A DNA stretch of 64,000 nucleotides. Origin: Tribonema minus. Lineage: Eukaryota > Sar > Xanthophyceae > Tribonematales > Tribonemataceae. Positions 48,100 through 61,400 of this stretch are shown piece by piece. Each line of letters starts with the position of its first letter. Position 1 is the stretch's first letter. Location of the stretch: positions 62,001 through 126,000 of the forward strand of contig JAFCMP010000061.1 in the NCBI GenBank assembly GCA_017506865.1, written 5' to 3'. The notes beneath the pieces are model-generated. The model searched no databases, was not told the DNA's origin, and saw only the letters and a list, made by a program, of their open reading frames with translations. The translations under genes were made by a program, and so were the position numbers.

Positions 48100-48167
48100 G
48101 ACTTCACTATAGCATAAGTGCTCGGTTGCTTTTTTGGGTTTCAGGGTCGCGGATGAGCGGAGCGGAT
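48100..48167 (-). repeat. right terminal inverted repeat
   Basis: Reverse complement of the left repeat at 40833-40899, with one extra A in the A-run and two substitutions. It lies 152 bp after the ORF2 stop. Beyond it the sequence (CCTGCGAGGGG) is unlike the left flank. Confidence 0.9.
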
Positions 48168-49432
48168 CCTGCGAGGGGACTGAATTGTTATTGTTGGGGT
48201 TCCACCTGTTTTTTGCAGGTGGGCATTTTTTTTTAGCTACCTGGCGACCAGGAGCTAATGGCTGATAGTATTATGATAAATAACACCATTACTTGTGAAG
48301 GGTGTTCTGCCTCTCTGCTGTGTCCGGCTGTTCTTGCAACTTGAAGGCAGCTAGTTCCTCCCTCTCCACAGCAGCAGCGTGCTCTGGAGCTCTGGACTGA
48401 TCACCTGATCACCCAGGGCCCAGTGCCAGGTGCTGTAAAGAGGAGCTCTGACGGTAGGTAGTTCTTATTTTATCCTTCAAAGTTTCAGCTGAGCAGGTCG
48501 TTAGCGTAGGAGCTCGCAGCGCGTCATTGCGCGAGCGGAGATGCCTGACACTGGTGGTCGAAGCGTTTGGTCGAAGCGTTTTGTCACAGTGTCAAAGTGC
48601 GTGCTGTTTGCTGCTGGGTCAGGTGCCGTTGCCCGAACAGTACCAGCAGCCAGACAGTTGGCGGCAGGCAGGCAGCAGCAGCAGCTTTATTTTTCTAACC
48701 ACATAACGTACATAACGTACATGCAGGCCAGGCTACATGACACAGGTTTAAGCGAGGTCCCGGGTCATTGGGCGTGTCATTATGCCGAAACGTTGCATTC
48801 TGCCGCCTTCTTTTGGAGACATGATTGAAATTTGCAATCAGAAGCGAAGAAGGCGACGTAATTAGCGACTCACATCTGCGCTGCCACTGTGCTGCCACTG
48901 CTGTGCCTGACTTCAAGACTTCAACCAGACTGAGTGCGACTGAGTGTGCAGCAGTGCTGTAGCAGGCCCACCGCAGCCACACTTCAGGTCTTCAGGTGCG
49001 TGAAATCTCAGACTGGTAACAGCTAGATGATTGAATGCAACTCGTTAGGGGTTCGGGCGCATAAGCGTTTGCCATCAGGATGGTGGCCTTCCATCGCAGT
49101 GTACACTGTTTCGCATTGCGTGACCGGCCAAGGGCAGCAGCTGCGCCGCTCAGCAGCCGCTCATGATCCATGCTGGAGAGCCACAGAAATCTCGATTCTA
49201 AAAGGGCACCGCTGCGGCAGCACGATTAGCCCTCGCAACGCTCAGCTGCTCTAAACCTCCGAGTCTAGAAGTCGGCTGCTGGAGCTGCTGTAAAAGGTGC
49301 TCTAACATTTACGACGGCGGCCTTTGACTTCCTGTCCGTTGCTGCTGACTGTGTTGGTTTTGCATCTGTCCATCAAAATCGCTAACTTAAACTTTAAGTC
49401 TGCCGTTCACTGTGACACTGTCAGGCCTCGTG
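48168..49432. other. intergenic; presumed promoter region of the peroxidase gene
   Basis: No gene supported. It includes a short duplication (ACATAACGTACATAACGTACATG, 48699-48724) and CAG-rich patches. It should hold the promoter and 5' untranslated region of the gene starting at 49433. Confidence 0.5.
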
Positions 49433-52400
49433 ATGAAGCTGGCTGCAGTGCTGCTTCTGCTGGTGCCGGACGGCGTGGTGAGCCAGGCAGGCCCTGGGGC
49501 TGGTATCCTGGGCCAGCGGCGCCCTGTGTTGGAGGCGGCGCCCGTCAATGCGGTGCCTGCGCCGCATGCGGCCGAGGTTCAGCCCCCGGCGACGAGTGCC
49601 CGTGTACTGAAGCAGGTGCCAACTTGTACTTTTAACATGACATTGTATTCATCATCTCAGTGTTTACACCAGCGATTCAGAAGCGCCCTCAGAGTCAGTC
49701 TGCTACTATCAGTAGGTCAGCCTGCTGCTGCTTTCAAACCAAATTGGTTGCCGTATTATAATAGTGCTAGCAAGCATCTCGAGATTCTTCTTCCGAATCG
49801 GCATGGTGACCGTGCTGCATCAGGTTTCATTGATAACTACAAAAAAAAAAAAATAGCTCTGAAGCATCTAGCCAGCGGCCAGCAAGCTAGCATATGGGGG
49901 TCGTCATGATGCCCCTCGACGAGCGGCTGGTTGTTCACGAACTTGACAATTTGTCTCTGTACCTGGTCCAGTTGTATTCGCGGCACCCGGCGGGCCGCAT
50001 CATGGCATCGGACTCCGAGTCCTCAGGGTACTACCCTGATATGCTATAGTGAGGTCAGTCAAGACACTCAAACTGTTGAAGTTTGATAATAGTAGGTTGT
50101 TGGCCTTACTCAGACGCACCTGGTCCAGAAGAGCTGTTGGTTGTTGAAGTTGAGACGGGTGGAGCCGTGCTATTGCACGTTACGCAGTGATATGGCAGTT
50201 GAAGTTAACATGAAGTTGAAGTATGAATATGACCGTTGAATTATGATATAACATCAGGATCAACATCAACTTCAACAAGTGAGTAGTCAGCAGATGCCCC
50301 TGACATAGGGCTACAGCATGCCATAACCCAACTTCAACACCAGTTCTGCCCTGGAGACTTCACTATAGCATAAGTGCTCGGTTGCTTTTTGGGTTTCAGG
50401 GTCGCGAATGAGCGGAGCGGATCCTGTAGCTGACAGCATCATGACCCCCGGACTCTTCCAGCGCTGAGCGCTGGCACGTGTGGCATGCTTCAAGCGGCTT
50501 ACAAATACAGTATCGTACTACTATTATAGTAGACGAAGTACTGGCTGCAGATGGCAGAGGTTATGCTAGCTGCAGCATCATATGTATAAATATATATGTT
50601 CAGTTACTGTAGTAGCACTATGTATAAGCAACTTGGATGCAGTACCAAATTGAATTTAGTCTACTGTAGCCATAACCAGGTACTATATGATGTACTTTTG
50701 GCTCATGTATCCCATACAGTTACTGTTACAGTAATTGTCAGTGAGCACTGTTGCCGTAGTGTTTGTGTACTATAATTATAGTTACTGTATACACTTATTA
50801 GTAATTGCATTGCATACATGCCTCTATAATATACAGTAACTGTAGTGCTTGCTTCAAAAGTTGCAGCCGCCCTTGGGGTTTTGAACCACTGTGACCATGT
50901 GTCATCTGTGCAGCAAACCATAGTATGAAGTCTAAGCTTTTCAGCACCGTGCCACGGGTTGTTGTAGTGGAGCATCATGAAGCTGTTAAAGTGATGACCA
51001 ACTCGGTTGCAGTTGACCTCTGTCACAGGGTGCTAATGAGCATCTGAAATCATTGCGCAGAAGATTGAAGTGATCATAGTATATGCAATTGGAGTGTTGG
51101 GGGACTCCGAGGTTGGTGCCTGACATATATGTATTGGGCTATCGTTTAAAGTTTTTCACCTACTAGTACAACTTGAAAAATACTGTCGTTAGGCCAGGAG
51201 CCCATTCTGCCTGAATACACAACCACTGGCATGAGCCCTGCCTAGCTGTGATGGAATGACCAAGAACACAACTTGAAGCATATCACCAGAGATATGATGC
51301 ACAATGACTCCTCCAGACACCTCGAGGCTGGCAAGCCAGGCAGCCAAGCATCAGCAAGACAACAACATGAGTGGCCTGTTCACATTGTTCCTTAGCACTT
51401 GGTACCTCCTTGCCTCGCTCCTCGAAGAGTGAGCCTACGCACAACAAGAAGCTAGACCCTGGCCTGACTCTTCGGACTACTCAAAGTCATGCCACTGTCA
51501 CCCGCACAGACAGTCATGCCACTGCTGCCGCATTCTGCAAGGCTGTCATAGAGCCAGAACCTAGTCTAGAGCTCCTGTGTCAGTGACACCTAGACCTGAG
51601 CCTAATTGTTGAGTCTAACCGCCCAGTTCTTTAGGTGTGCCATAACACTGTACATGTACATGCATTAGTACTCCTCACTAAAACTATGAGCGCGGCGGCA
51701 GCAGCGGCAGCAGCCGTGTGACAGCACCCTGAGCAGCGGCCGCCGGCGCTCTGGACAGGCATCGTCAGCGGAAGGCATCAAGTTGAAATTGAAGCATTCG
51801 ATTCAAGTTGGATTGGCAATGCAGCAAGCGACGGTCATGGTGGCGGACGCAGAGCTCCACATGCATAAAGATGCATTTAATAGAAGGCTCAGCTCTATGA
51901 CATGAGCTCTGTAAGCCTGAGGCAGCTGTAACGTATCATGTATGTGGGTGTACACACTCATTACATGCAACAGGATACGCACATCAGCTTGCTGACTCTG
52001 GTTCATGTACAAGCATGCATGCAAGGCGACCATGAGCCATCAAAGTGGACTTGAACCGTGGTACTTCTGTCGTAATCAACTCTGTGAATGCAACAGCGAC
52101 CCTTTGCAGCCGATGCAGTTACTTTAGCGGTGCATTCAAGCTAACGGCTGCCGCTGCCGCAGCTAGCACCGTGATGGCACTCTACTAGTGGTACTTGCAC
52201 TGTGCCGAAGTGCCCACTGATTTGAAATCTTTAGCGTTGTAGTACTGGTAGTGATTTGACAGCGAAAGTTTATCTGCATGGCATGGCGCATAACATACCA
52301 TTCAGTCACTGCGGCTGCTGCAGGCAAGTATGTTTCGACTGTGCAAAACGAAAAAAAATTATACCCAATGACATGCGGACGCGCATAGATACGCTCACGG

Positions 52401-55400
52401 GCTCACCTGCTTTGCCAGTGGGTCTTGACGTCCATCAGCATTCAATGTTTGTTTCATGCATGATGTACTGTGTACCATAGCAATCCATACTGCATACACT
52501 CTGTATGCTGGTTTGAACGTTCTACATGTACTTCAATGTTACTAGTAGTACTAGTACTAGGAGATTGGAACAATCATGACGATCGCAGACACGTAAAGTG
52601 GAGTAGTATACAAATAACGTAACATTGCATGTACGTTTCAGCATGACATTATGTTATTGATTGCACCATCATCATCAGTATTGTGAGACCGTGTTTATTG
52701 AGTATACATATATGACTCCAAGTGACTCAAAACAACTCGAACTGGCCTCCAGGTTCCTATCTTTGGGTTTTGACACTTGGACATGAAGTTCACTAAGTCT
52801 TCAAGCTGAAGCTGGTGTTTGAAATGTTATTCACGCCTGGTGATGTCAGGGTTCAATGACCGAGGCTGGTGGACTCGGACAGCGAACTGGGTGGGCGCTC
52901 AACCGAAGTTCTCACCCGTGATGTTAGATGGGACCAACCTTGTGAGAGGTTTGCTTATGCCTCACTGCTGTCGCAGTTCAAGTCTGAAACTTCTCCCCAT
53001 GGTATTTGAAGCGTTATATCCCCGGTCTCTGCAATTTACAAGCAACAACACCATTCCGAGCATACACGAAAAAAACTCAGTTGCAACATGTGCTCTTTCT
53101 TGCATTTTGCATCGGTGAATTCTTTGTTTGCAGTCTGGTACAGATAAGCCAACCCCTACCCCGAAGCCAACCCCGTCAAAGGTACGTTCTTTGATGAGAA
53201 CGTGAAAGTCCACGCTTCGTACTTGCTGCAACGTTGTCCACTGCGAAACATTTCGATGTATTTTGCAGACTGCTGTTGCCGCCCGCACAGCAGTCAACTG
53301 CTCAGCAACGTGCGGCAGCTGCACGTGGAGATGACGTGTCACTAGCTGGTGCGCTGCGGGCAGTGTAATCCAGCAGTTGCTGTTACAGTAGAAGCATCCT
53401 GACCCTTGCTGCAGTCCAGGCAGCCACGCCTGCTGATACGACAAACGCTGCTTTGCCGCGCAGCCGCGGCGGGGGGGGGGGGGGGGGTTGAGAGAGGGGG
53501 TGTTACCCCGCAGGGTCATTTGGGTGGTGCATGCATGCGCAAACATGCCCAGGGCCACACAAGAAGTGCTGCGGTGCTCTGACTGCTATGCAGAAAGCAC
53601 CATCTGAAGCTGATGGGCCATGTCACTCACCACAAGTAAGGCCCTCCAGCGCTGATGGTGTCAGCGTTCAGCATCTGCTGAGCACGACTTCTTTCTTGGT
53701 GCATACTATGCGCATGTGATCATGGGCTTGGGCAGACTCTGATAGGAACCAGAACTCGGTCGCACAAGAGTGCTTCTAACCCTCACTTTCCTACGCCCTT
53801 TTGGCGTCACAGTACGTCTTGCCGGAGCAAGTCATAGCTTTGCCAGCGTTGCAAACTGCAGTAGCGCACAGTGCACTTGTGTGCACATCAATCAGCCTTC
53901 AGCGGGCCAGGTTTGCTCGGCCTGCGGACCGGCCAAAACTGCTGCCTAGTTTGTGCCAGCAGCAAATGATTTGACCATGGCTGCAGCAGACGAAACTCTG
54001 AGCAGAGCAGTTGTGTCCAGAAAATGAACGATACGACGCGCTGCAGAGCGCTGCTTTGCAGAACTGTCAACGAGTCCGCTCCAAGAGGGCGCTGTGCTGG
54101 CGCTATAACTTATAAGAATCGGCCCTATACCAGAGCCGGGCCCCTCGATTCTGTTCTAATCACGTGCTGAGGATAGCAAATCTGGTAATTGGTCGAACCG
54201 TCAGCCTAGCCTGAGCTAACGGGCATACTTGTGCAATCTAGACAGGCATTGCTCTGAATCACTGCTGTCCTCTCGACACGCCTGCATTGCATTCAATTTG
54301 AAGAACCATAAACAACCATGCGTGACATGGACATTCAATGTATTGGCCCCCTCGTCACCCTGACATGAGATGATCAGACATGACACGACGCACCAAGGCT
54401 TGGTGACATGCAACGCATTCAGAGCCCCTCACTCCATTGCCTTGATGAATGCCTTAGTGCACCTGCCAGCACGCACACCTGCCACCAGGTACTACAGTAA
54501 CTGTACTGCTACAGCCGCCGTCACGGTCTGTCCCTCCACACTGCTCATAACCACCATCCGATGATTGTTAAAGCCGGGGTTCTGGTGATGCCAGGCTTGC
54601 TTATAAGCCTGAAAATCCTCTCGGTCCGGTCATGAGATAACACTTGCGTACAAAGCACTCATAGCTGCTGATAGCCAAGAAGCAGGATATGTTTACCCCC
54701 CCCCCCCCTCCTTGCTCCCCCCCCTTCCCTCCCCCCCCTGCCCCCCTTTAACTCCTTGCGCCAAGCACAGCAGGTCCCGTCCGTCTCCGTCTCCTTTTAA
54801 CCTCAAACCCTTACCCTAAACACTATTAGTAACCCTATTATTAGTAACCCTCACTATACCTACGCTGCCCCTGGCTCCGAGCGCAACGCCTCGCAGCGCA
54901 GCAGCGACCGCTTGTCAGGTGTTATAATGCATGCTTGCAATCGCCCAAGTGTAGAACATCACTTGTTCTTCTGAGTTGTGGCAGAATGACACCTTGCGAG
55001 GCAGCATGGACAGTATTTTCACATAAGACTTGCGGGCCTGTGTCAGGACACTGCGCAAGTGCGTGTTTTCTTTGTTCGCGCCCTAATGTCAACACCCTTT
55101 AGTGCCTCGAGATGGTGTGTTGCAGCTCCATGTGAAGTCATCAAACTCTCCAAGTTCACGAGTTTGCGTATAATGTGAGGATGCCTCCCCCCCACAAACA
55201 GCACAACGCTTCTGCTCTTACCTGGCGCCTGTTGTCTTCGAGCCCTCACGTCCAACGTAGCATCAGCAGCGACAGTGTGCGAAACACACGTACACCAGCA
55301 TTTTGCGTGTGCAATTCGCTACTAGTATCATTGGGTCGAACATATGACCTTGTCGGCAATCTTTTCCTGAGCGCGCCATGTTCGCGCCTTACAAGGGTGT

Positions 55401-58400
55401 CTTTTTCACAGCTGCATCCACAACGCGGTAGGACTGGATTTGTCTGCTGGTACAGTAGGCAAACTGGTATCGTCGCACTTGTTTGCTTGCTCGACTGACA
55501 GCCTGCGTCTTGCTGAGCACCTAGCGGACTAGTATGCACGACAAGTAGTGCGTGCTCGATACATGACACGACGCTCTCGTCCTCTGTCCATGTGATAGTT
55601 AGCCCAAGTGCACTCAGGCCACGTCTGCTACCCCGCCACCGCAGATCTCACAACCAAGTGAGCAATCTGCGGTTGGCTACTTGCGTCCGTACACCTGTAA
55701 AAACGGTTCATCCAGGTGCACCTGGCTTTTTGATGTTGTGGCAAGAGACAGCGGCACAGTGCAGCGATGTCATCTGATCTCTTGACTGACTACAAGCATG
55801 CGTCATGTGCGCACGCGGGGTCATTTGCCGTACGCCCTGCGTTACCTCCGTTGCGACGGAGTACAGAGTGAGTTGGCTGTGCCATTGATGCATGCACTGT
55901 ACACCATGTGCACTGCGCGCGTTCGCGTGGGGTCACTTGCCACGCGCCTAAACACAGTGTGATCGAGGCTGGGAGGGTAATTACCCCTGAAGGGAGATTG
56001 ACAGGGGGGTGTTGGGCCCTGCACCAAGAATGGCTGCAATTAGTTGAAGGGAGCAATGACCCCCGATGCCCATTTGGGAGTGCGTATGCCGTCGCATGCG
56101 GAGTCACAGCCCCCGGTGCAGCGCATACGGCAGCGCGCGCATCGAGCAGGTTTCGAAGAGTCGGCAGCGATAATCATTGTAGGTTCTTTTTTTCTGTCCT
56201 GCACACACGGCTGCGACAGGGCGGGGTCAGAGGGCGAATACATAAAGATTTAATTGTTGTAACTGCCGTTTGTCGCTGTCGCAAGTTGTCAGAACCGTGT
56301 AGACGTTGCCATCGCTAACATCATCTCAAAGATCAAACTCAGTCCACACGCCTCGTCGCCGGCAGCAGCCACACATCGCTGCCCAGCATGACGCCTTCCA
56401 TCTGACCTCGGCGGCAGTCAGTGATGAGGACCCAGTGACCCCGCGCAAAGCTGCGACCTTGCAGCAGTCCCATATTGTGCAACCTCAAGTTGAAGCCGGC
56501 GCCCACAGTGGCGTCAGCTTAACCGGACCCCTCGCCGCTTGCGCTGAACCCTAACGTTAGCCGTAACTTTGAAATCGCCATACCCTGAACCCAACTTAAC
56601 TCATAAATATCCTTGTGGCAGCACTCGTCATGGTTTTTACTTGGATACGGCACTGCCCGCATGCGCCCACAACAGCACCCTCAGCGCCGCCCCCCGCATC
56701 ATTTCAATGTGCCCGTGCAGATGCATGTCTGGCGCGTCGTCAAAGCGATCGCTCCTCTCGCTCTATGCGCCCGTCTCCTCTTTCCGTGCAGCCCACCTCG
56801 ACGCCCTCAGCAGCACCTCCACAGCCAAGCCCGCGCGCACGCAAACAGCCCCAGAGCCATGTACATTATTGCCAACACTCATCATGAATTTGCGCGGCTG
56901 TACGAGCTCGGGCCGCATGCATTCCAGCATCCAACACAGCACCCTTGACGCCACCGCGTCATGGCGCTGTGCCTGTCCTTGTGCCCCGCGCCTCTTCACA
57001 GCGGCCTCTGACGGCTTCTCTCGCTCCTCGTCCCGTCCCCTTCTCCTCCTCTGCAGGCCACCCCAAAACCCTCGGCAGCACCCACGTCAGCCAAGCCCAC
57101 GAGCATGCCAACAGCCAAGCCCACGGGCATGCCAACAGCGAAACCGAGCCTGCCGCCGACACCCAAGCCCACCTCCAGGCCCTCATCCGCTCCATCAGCA
57201 AAGCCGAGCAGGGCCCCAACTCGCACCCCCAGCGCCGCCCCCTCTCGCAGGGGCCCCACCGCGCGGCCGACAAGCCTCCCGACGCGGCAGCCTAGCACGC
57301 CGCCCACGCCCGTGCCCACCGCCTTGCCCACCGCGCAGGTGACAAGCGCATGAAATGGATTACATGCACATCCCTGTCTACGCCTGGTACATGTGTGGAT
57401 TTCAAACCTGTTGTGCGTGCAGCGCTGTGTAAGATCACTGCGAGATGCTGGTGTGATGCCGCCAGTCCGGTAGTGCCCATTAGCCTTGCTGAACATCATA
57501 CCTGCATCCTGTCTGTTGCGCGTGCAGCCCACATCCGAGCCGGCGGCAACCCCGACTGGGCAGCCAACGACTGCTGCGCCAACTGCTGTGCCCACTGCTG
57601 AGCCCACCACTGCCCAGGTGCGCCGTCGACGAAGTTGAACAATGCATGCACATGATGATCTCGCTCTGGTTACATGTGTGGATTTCAATAGGTACCGTTG
57701 TGGGTAAAACGCTGTGCATCACTGCAAGTTGCTGTTGTGATGCCGTCGGTCCACCATTTCGGGTGCTGTCACGCCATAGAATGCTATCCAATCGGCTGAA
57801 CCCATTGGCTCGCTCAGGCTCGTATCATACCTGTACCGTGTTCGTTGCGCAACCAACTGCAACGCCCTGCATCCTGTCCGTTGCGCGTGCAGCCAACTCC
57901 CGTGCCCACATCCGAGCCAACGGCGACCCCGACTGGGCAGCCAACGACTGCTGCGCCAACTGCTGTGCCCACTGCTGAGCCCACCACTGCCCAGGTGCGC
58001 CGTCGACGAAGTTGAACAATGCATGCACATGATGATCTCGCTCTGGTTACATGTGTGGATTTCACCAGGTACCGTTGTGGGTAAACGCTGTGAATCACTC
58101 AGTCTGTGAGTTGCTGTTGTGATGCCGTCCACCATTTCAGGTGCTGTCACGCCATGGATGCAATCCAATCGGCTGAAACCCATTAGCCTCGCTCAGGCTC
58201 GTATCATACCTGCACCGTGTTCGTTGCGCAGCCAACTGCAACGCCGACAGCTGAGCCCTCTGCAATCCCGAGCGCCGAGCCCACGGCTGCGCCAACCACT
58301 GGCACCCCCACCGCTGAGCCCACTGCAACCCCCAGCACGGCGCCCACCGGCACCCCTACTGGCAAGCCCACGTTGTCGCCGACCACGCCCGTGGTGGGTG

Positions 58401-61400
58401 CGCAGTGCGGTACGGCCAAGACTGGCACTGTCATACAGTGCACGCAGCGGCCATTCGACGTCGTGGGTATCTACGGCAGCCTGACACAGGTATGTTTGTG
58501 TGGCCCGGGCTCGCTTGACGTCTATCAGATCCTCTCGGTCTGGCTGTGAGTTAGCGCTGGCACGTGCCGACAGGGGCCGAGTACTCTCAGTTGACGACAG
58601 GTAGGAAGCAGTATCTAGAGCTTCACGCACTTTGCTGCGATTCCACATGTACGCAGATCATCAGCATGCGACAGGGGCCGAGTACTCTCAGTCGACGACA
58701 GGTAGGAAGCAGTATCTAGAGCTTCGCGCACTTTGCTGCGATTCCACATGTATGTACGCGGATCATTAGCATGCTGGAAGGGTCTGCGTGTGAGCAGGCG
58801 TGTGAGCAGGTTGGAAGTTTGGCATGCCGTGGCATCTGAGCCATGACGGAAAAGCACGTACATGTACAGGGGTCATCGCCATGATGGAAGATTCCAAAAA
58901 TGGTGAAGTCCAACGCCGTGGGCATAAACGGCGCCAGGTATGTGCACGAATGCGGATTATCACCGTAACGAAAGTTTGAAGCAGATGGAAGTTGGACGCC
59001 GTGGGTATCTATGGCATATACGCGTCACCAGCACGACTGAAGAATCTGAGGAATTTCTCAGCAGGTGCTGGTTCAGGGCAGGAGTCCGTTGGGAACCGGA
59101 CGGCTAATGTAGCGTTCTGAAGCTGACCACAGCTGAACCTGCGCGCTAACCCGCTGTCTGTCCCACACATGCGTCCGCTGCGCACAATATGCATGTGTTG
59201 GATTTCAGCCATGACGTGATTTGGTGGTCAAATACATACGTAATTAGATCATACTAGAAGTATTGGACCAGTCTAAATATGTCCGTACTTGGAGCATATT
59301 CGACCAGTACGTTTTTGCACAACCCTATCTGACTAGTCTAATACGTCCATATTTGGGGCATATTTGACCAGTACGTTCTTGCACAACCCTATCTGACCAG
59401 TCTAAATACGTTCGTAGGTTTTGTCCTACCGCGCCCATCCGTGTTCAACATTGCAGTTCAAGGCAGTGCTGTCTCCAGCAAGCCAACGACTATAGTCGCC
59501 CCACCTACTCAATGCACTGCATTTTCCTGTCGAAGCACCAGAGCGACGGCGCAATTTATGCTGATGTGCTCATTTATTGCATTGATCGGTAGCCAACACG
59601 AAGACGGTGGGCATCTGAGCGATGAGAGTGCTGTGGTGGCCGGCATGCACGTAAACATGCTTCAAATATGCTTTAACTGGTCTTCCAGGTGCCCCTTTCA
59701 GTAAAACCCCCCTAAGAGCACTGATCGAGGTCGCAGTGATTGGTAGCCAACGTATATCAATGTGGTGCGCATCCATTCAGTAGATACCAATGAGAGCGCT
59801 GAAGTGGTTGCATGTGAGTGAGCGCTGTAACTATGCTCTATAAACTATTCCTGTTCGCAGAAGTCAGTGCTGCCAATGTACTCCATTGAGTATTCGTAGT
59901 AGCAGCTCTGTCACGCGCTGCACTTCAAAGCTCTGTAGGCTGCATCGAAAGCGATAGTTACCTTAACCCAGCACCATCGCATACTTTCCCTGCATACTTC
60001 GATTACGGACATCTACAAAATTTCACAGGCCGAGACCTGCTTTGCAGCGACAAGTGTGCGAGATCGCCACAAACTGGAACGCCGATGTGCTGGGATCGTG
60101 CTTCAATCAGGGCCGTTCCAGCACTGGTCCATGACTGTTCCGTGGAATCATCACTGCTGAGGAACCTCACATCCCAGCCGTTGACCAAAGTGGCTTTCAT
60201 TCACACTGTTAGGCCGAGACCTGCTTTGAAGCGGCGCTGAGCGAGATGTCCGCTGCCTGGACTGCGGATGTGGTGGGCCCGTGCCTGCGCGCAGCCTTCC
60301 ACGACTGCGGCACCTACAGCAGCGTCATGTGCACGGAAGTGTTTGGGCGCCCAACTGGCGTGTGCGGCGGCTGCAACGGGACCTTCAAGCGCGAGATGGA
60401 GGAGCTCATCGCGTCCAACTTAACCAGATTCACGCAGCAGAACGGTGAGCGGAAAGGCTTTGATGCTACAGTAGTAGTCCAACAAAAAGCTGGGGGCATT
60501 GACAACATCATGCTCTGAGCTTTGCGGCAGCATCACGCTGTCACCTTTTGGCTGTTGCTGCACGCAGTTCAAGCGCGAACGATGAGGCCCCACTTTGCCA
60601 GCTTCTGACAGCAGGTTAACGCTGCATAGTTTGTGCAGACAATGACAGCATCGCATTCTGACCTCGCTGTTGCTGCACAGCAGCGGAGCCGTGCATAGAC
60701 ATGGTGCTTGAACTGTAGCATCATATTCGCAGATGGACAGCCAGCGGCACTAGCCAGCCGCTGCTGTTGTTGCTGCAGTGTTGGAAGCAGGTCTGGTGTG
60801 CCACAGAAAAGGGCACAGCAGACACAGCCCCCCCTTACTCCCCCTGCTGATTTTGGCTTCATTTGTGCCAACTCGGAGGCTCGGCTCAACCTGTTCTGCA
60901 GCAGGATGGTGCAGATGGCAGTTGATGAGGTTGTTGAGCGTCAGCATCAACATCAGACTCGCACGCTTGCGTGCCACGTAATTGAGAGTCTCACATACTG
61001 CGTTTGCATTTCCATATACACCACTATCTATGTGCGAATGCAGTCGTTTCGCTGTCGCCGCAGTCGTGCGACTGCTGCTGGGGACCCTCTGTGGAGCAAC
61101 GAGAGGCATACGCACGCCGCAGCACTCGACGCATACATGCCACAACATCCGTACATGTAGCGCGCAACATGCCTGCTGCATGCGGGCAAGTGCACCCCAC
61201 GCAAACGTCCAACCGGTACACAAGGCTCTCGGGAATCTCTTACATGAGCATGCCACCTTCTCGCTGCCATTGCTAACCGCACGTTGTTGCCAGAAGAACC
61301 CCAGCAGATAGTGTGTTTAGGCATACTACTATATACTATGCTGTCGTGCCCACATAACAAGTACGTTTCTTGCACAGAACCCTGCCCCTGACCAATGTAG

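Larger units (their letters stand above)
40833..48167 (+). mobile_element. 7.3-kb reverse-transcriptase element bounded by terminal inverted repeats
   Basis: A left repeat (40833-40899) and a right repeat (48100-48167) are reverse complements with about three differences over 67 bp. They enclose ORF1 (40931-43744) and ORF2 (43778-47947). ORF2 has a non-LTR-type reverse transcriptase with an R2-like endonuclease and no integrase, RNase H or transposase that I can see. No poly-A or LTR is present. A miniature copy at 50040-50422 preserves the left repeat continuous with the first 180 bases of ORF1 and the 3' untranslated DNA. The inverted repeats therefore travel with the ORFs and are not just a host element they jumped into. 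Both ORFs are intact, so the copy is young. No clear target-site duplication. Confidence 0.85.

Noticed and set aside
40833..48167. Classification as a DIRS-type element because of inverted terminal repeats
   Set aside because: No tyrosine recombinase or RNase H was seen, and the ORF2 tail fits an R2-like endonuclease.
52843..52950. Open frame reading GFNDRGWWTRTANWVG
   Set aside because: No splice signals in phase with neighbouring peroxidase exons and no recognisable family; treated as chance within intron 1.
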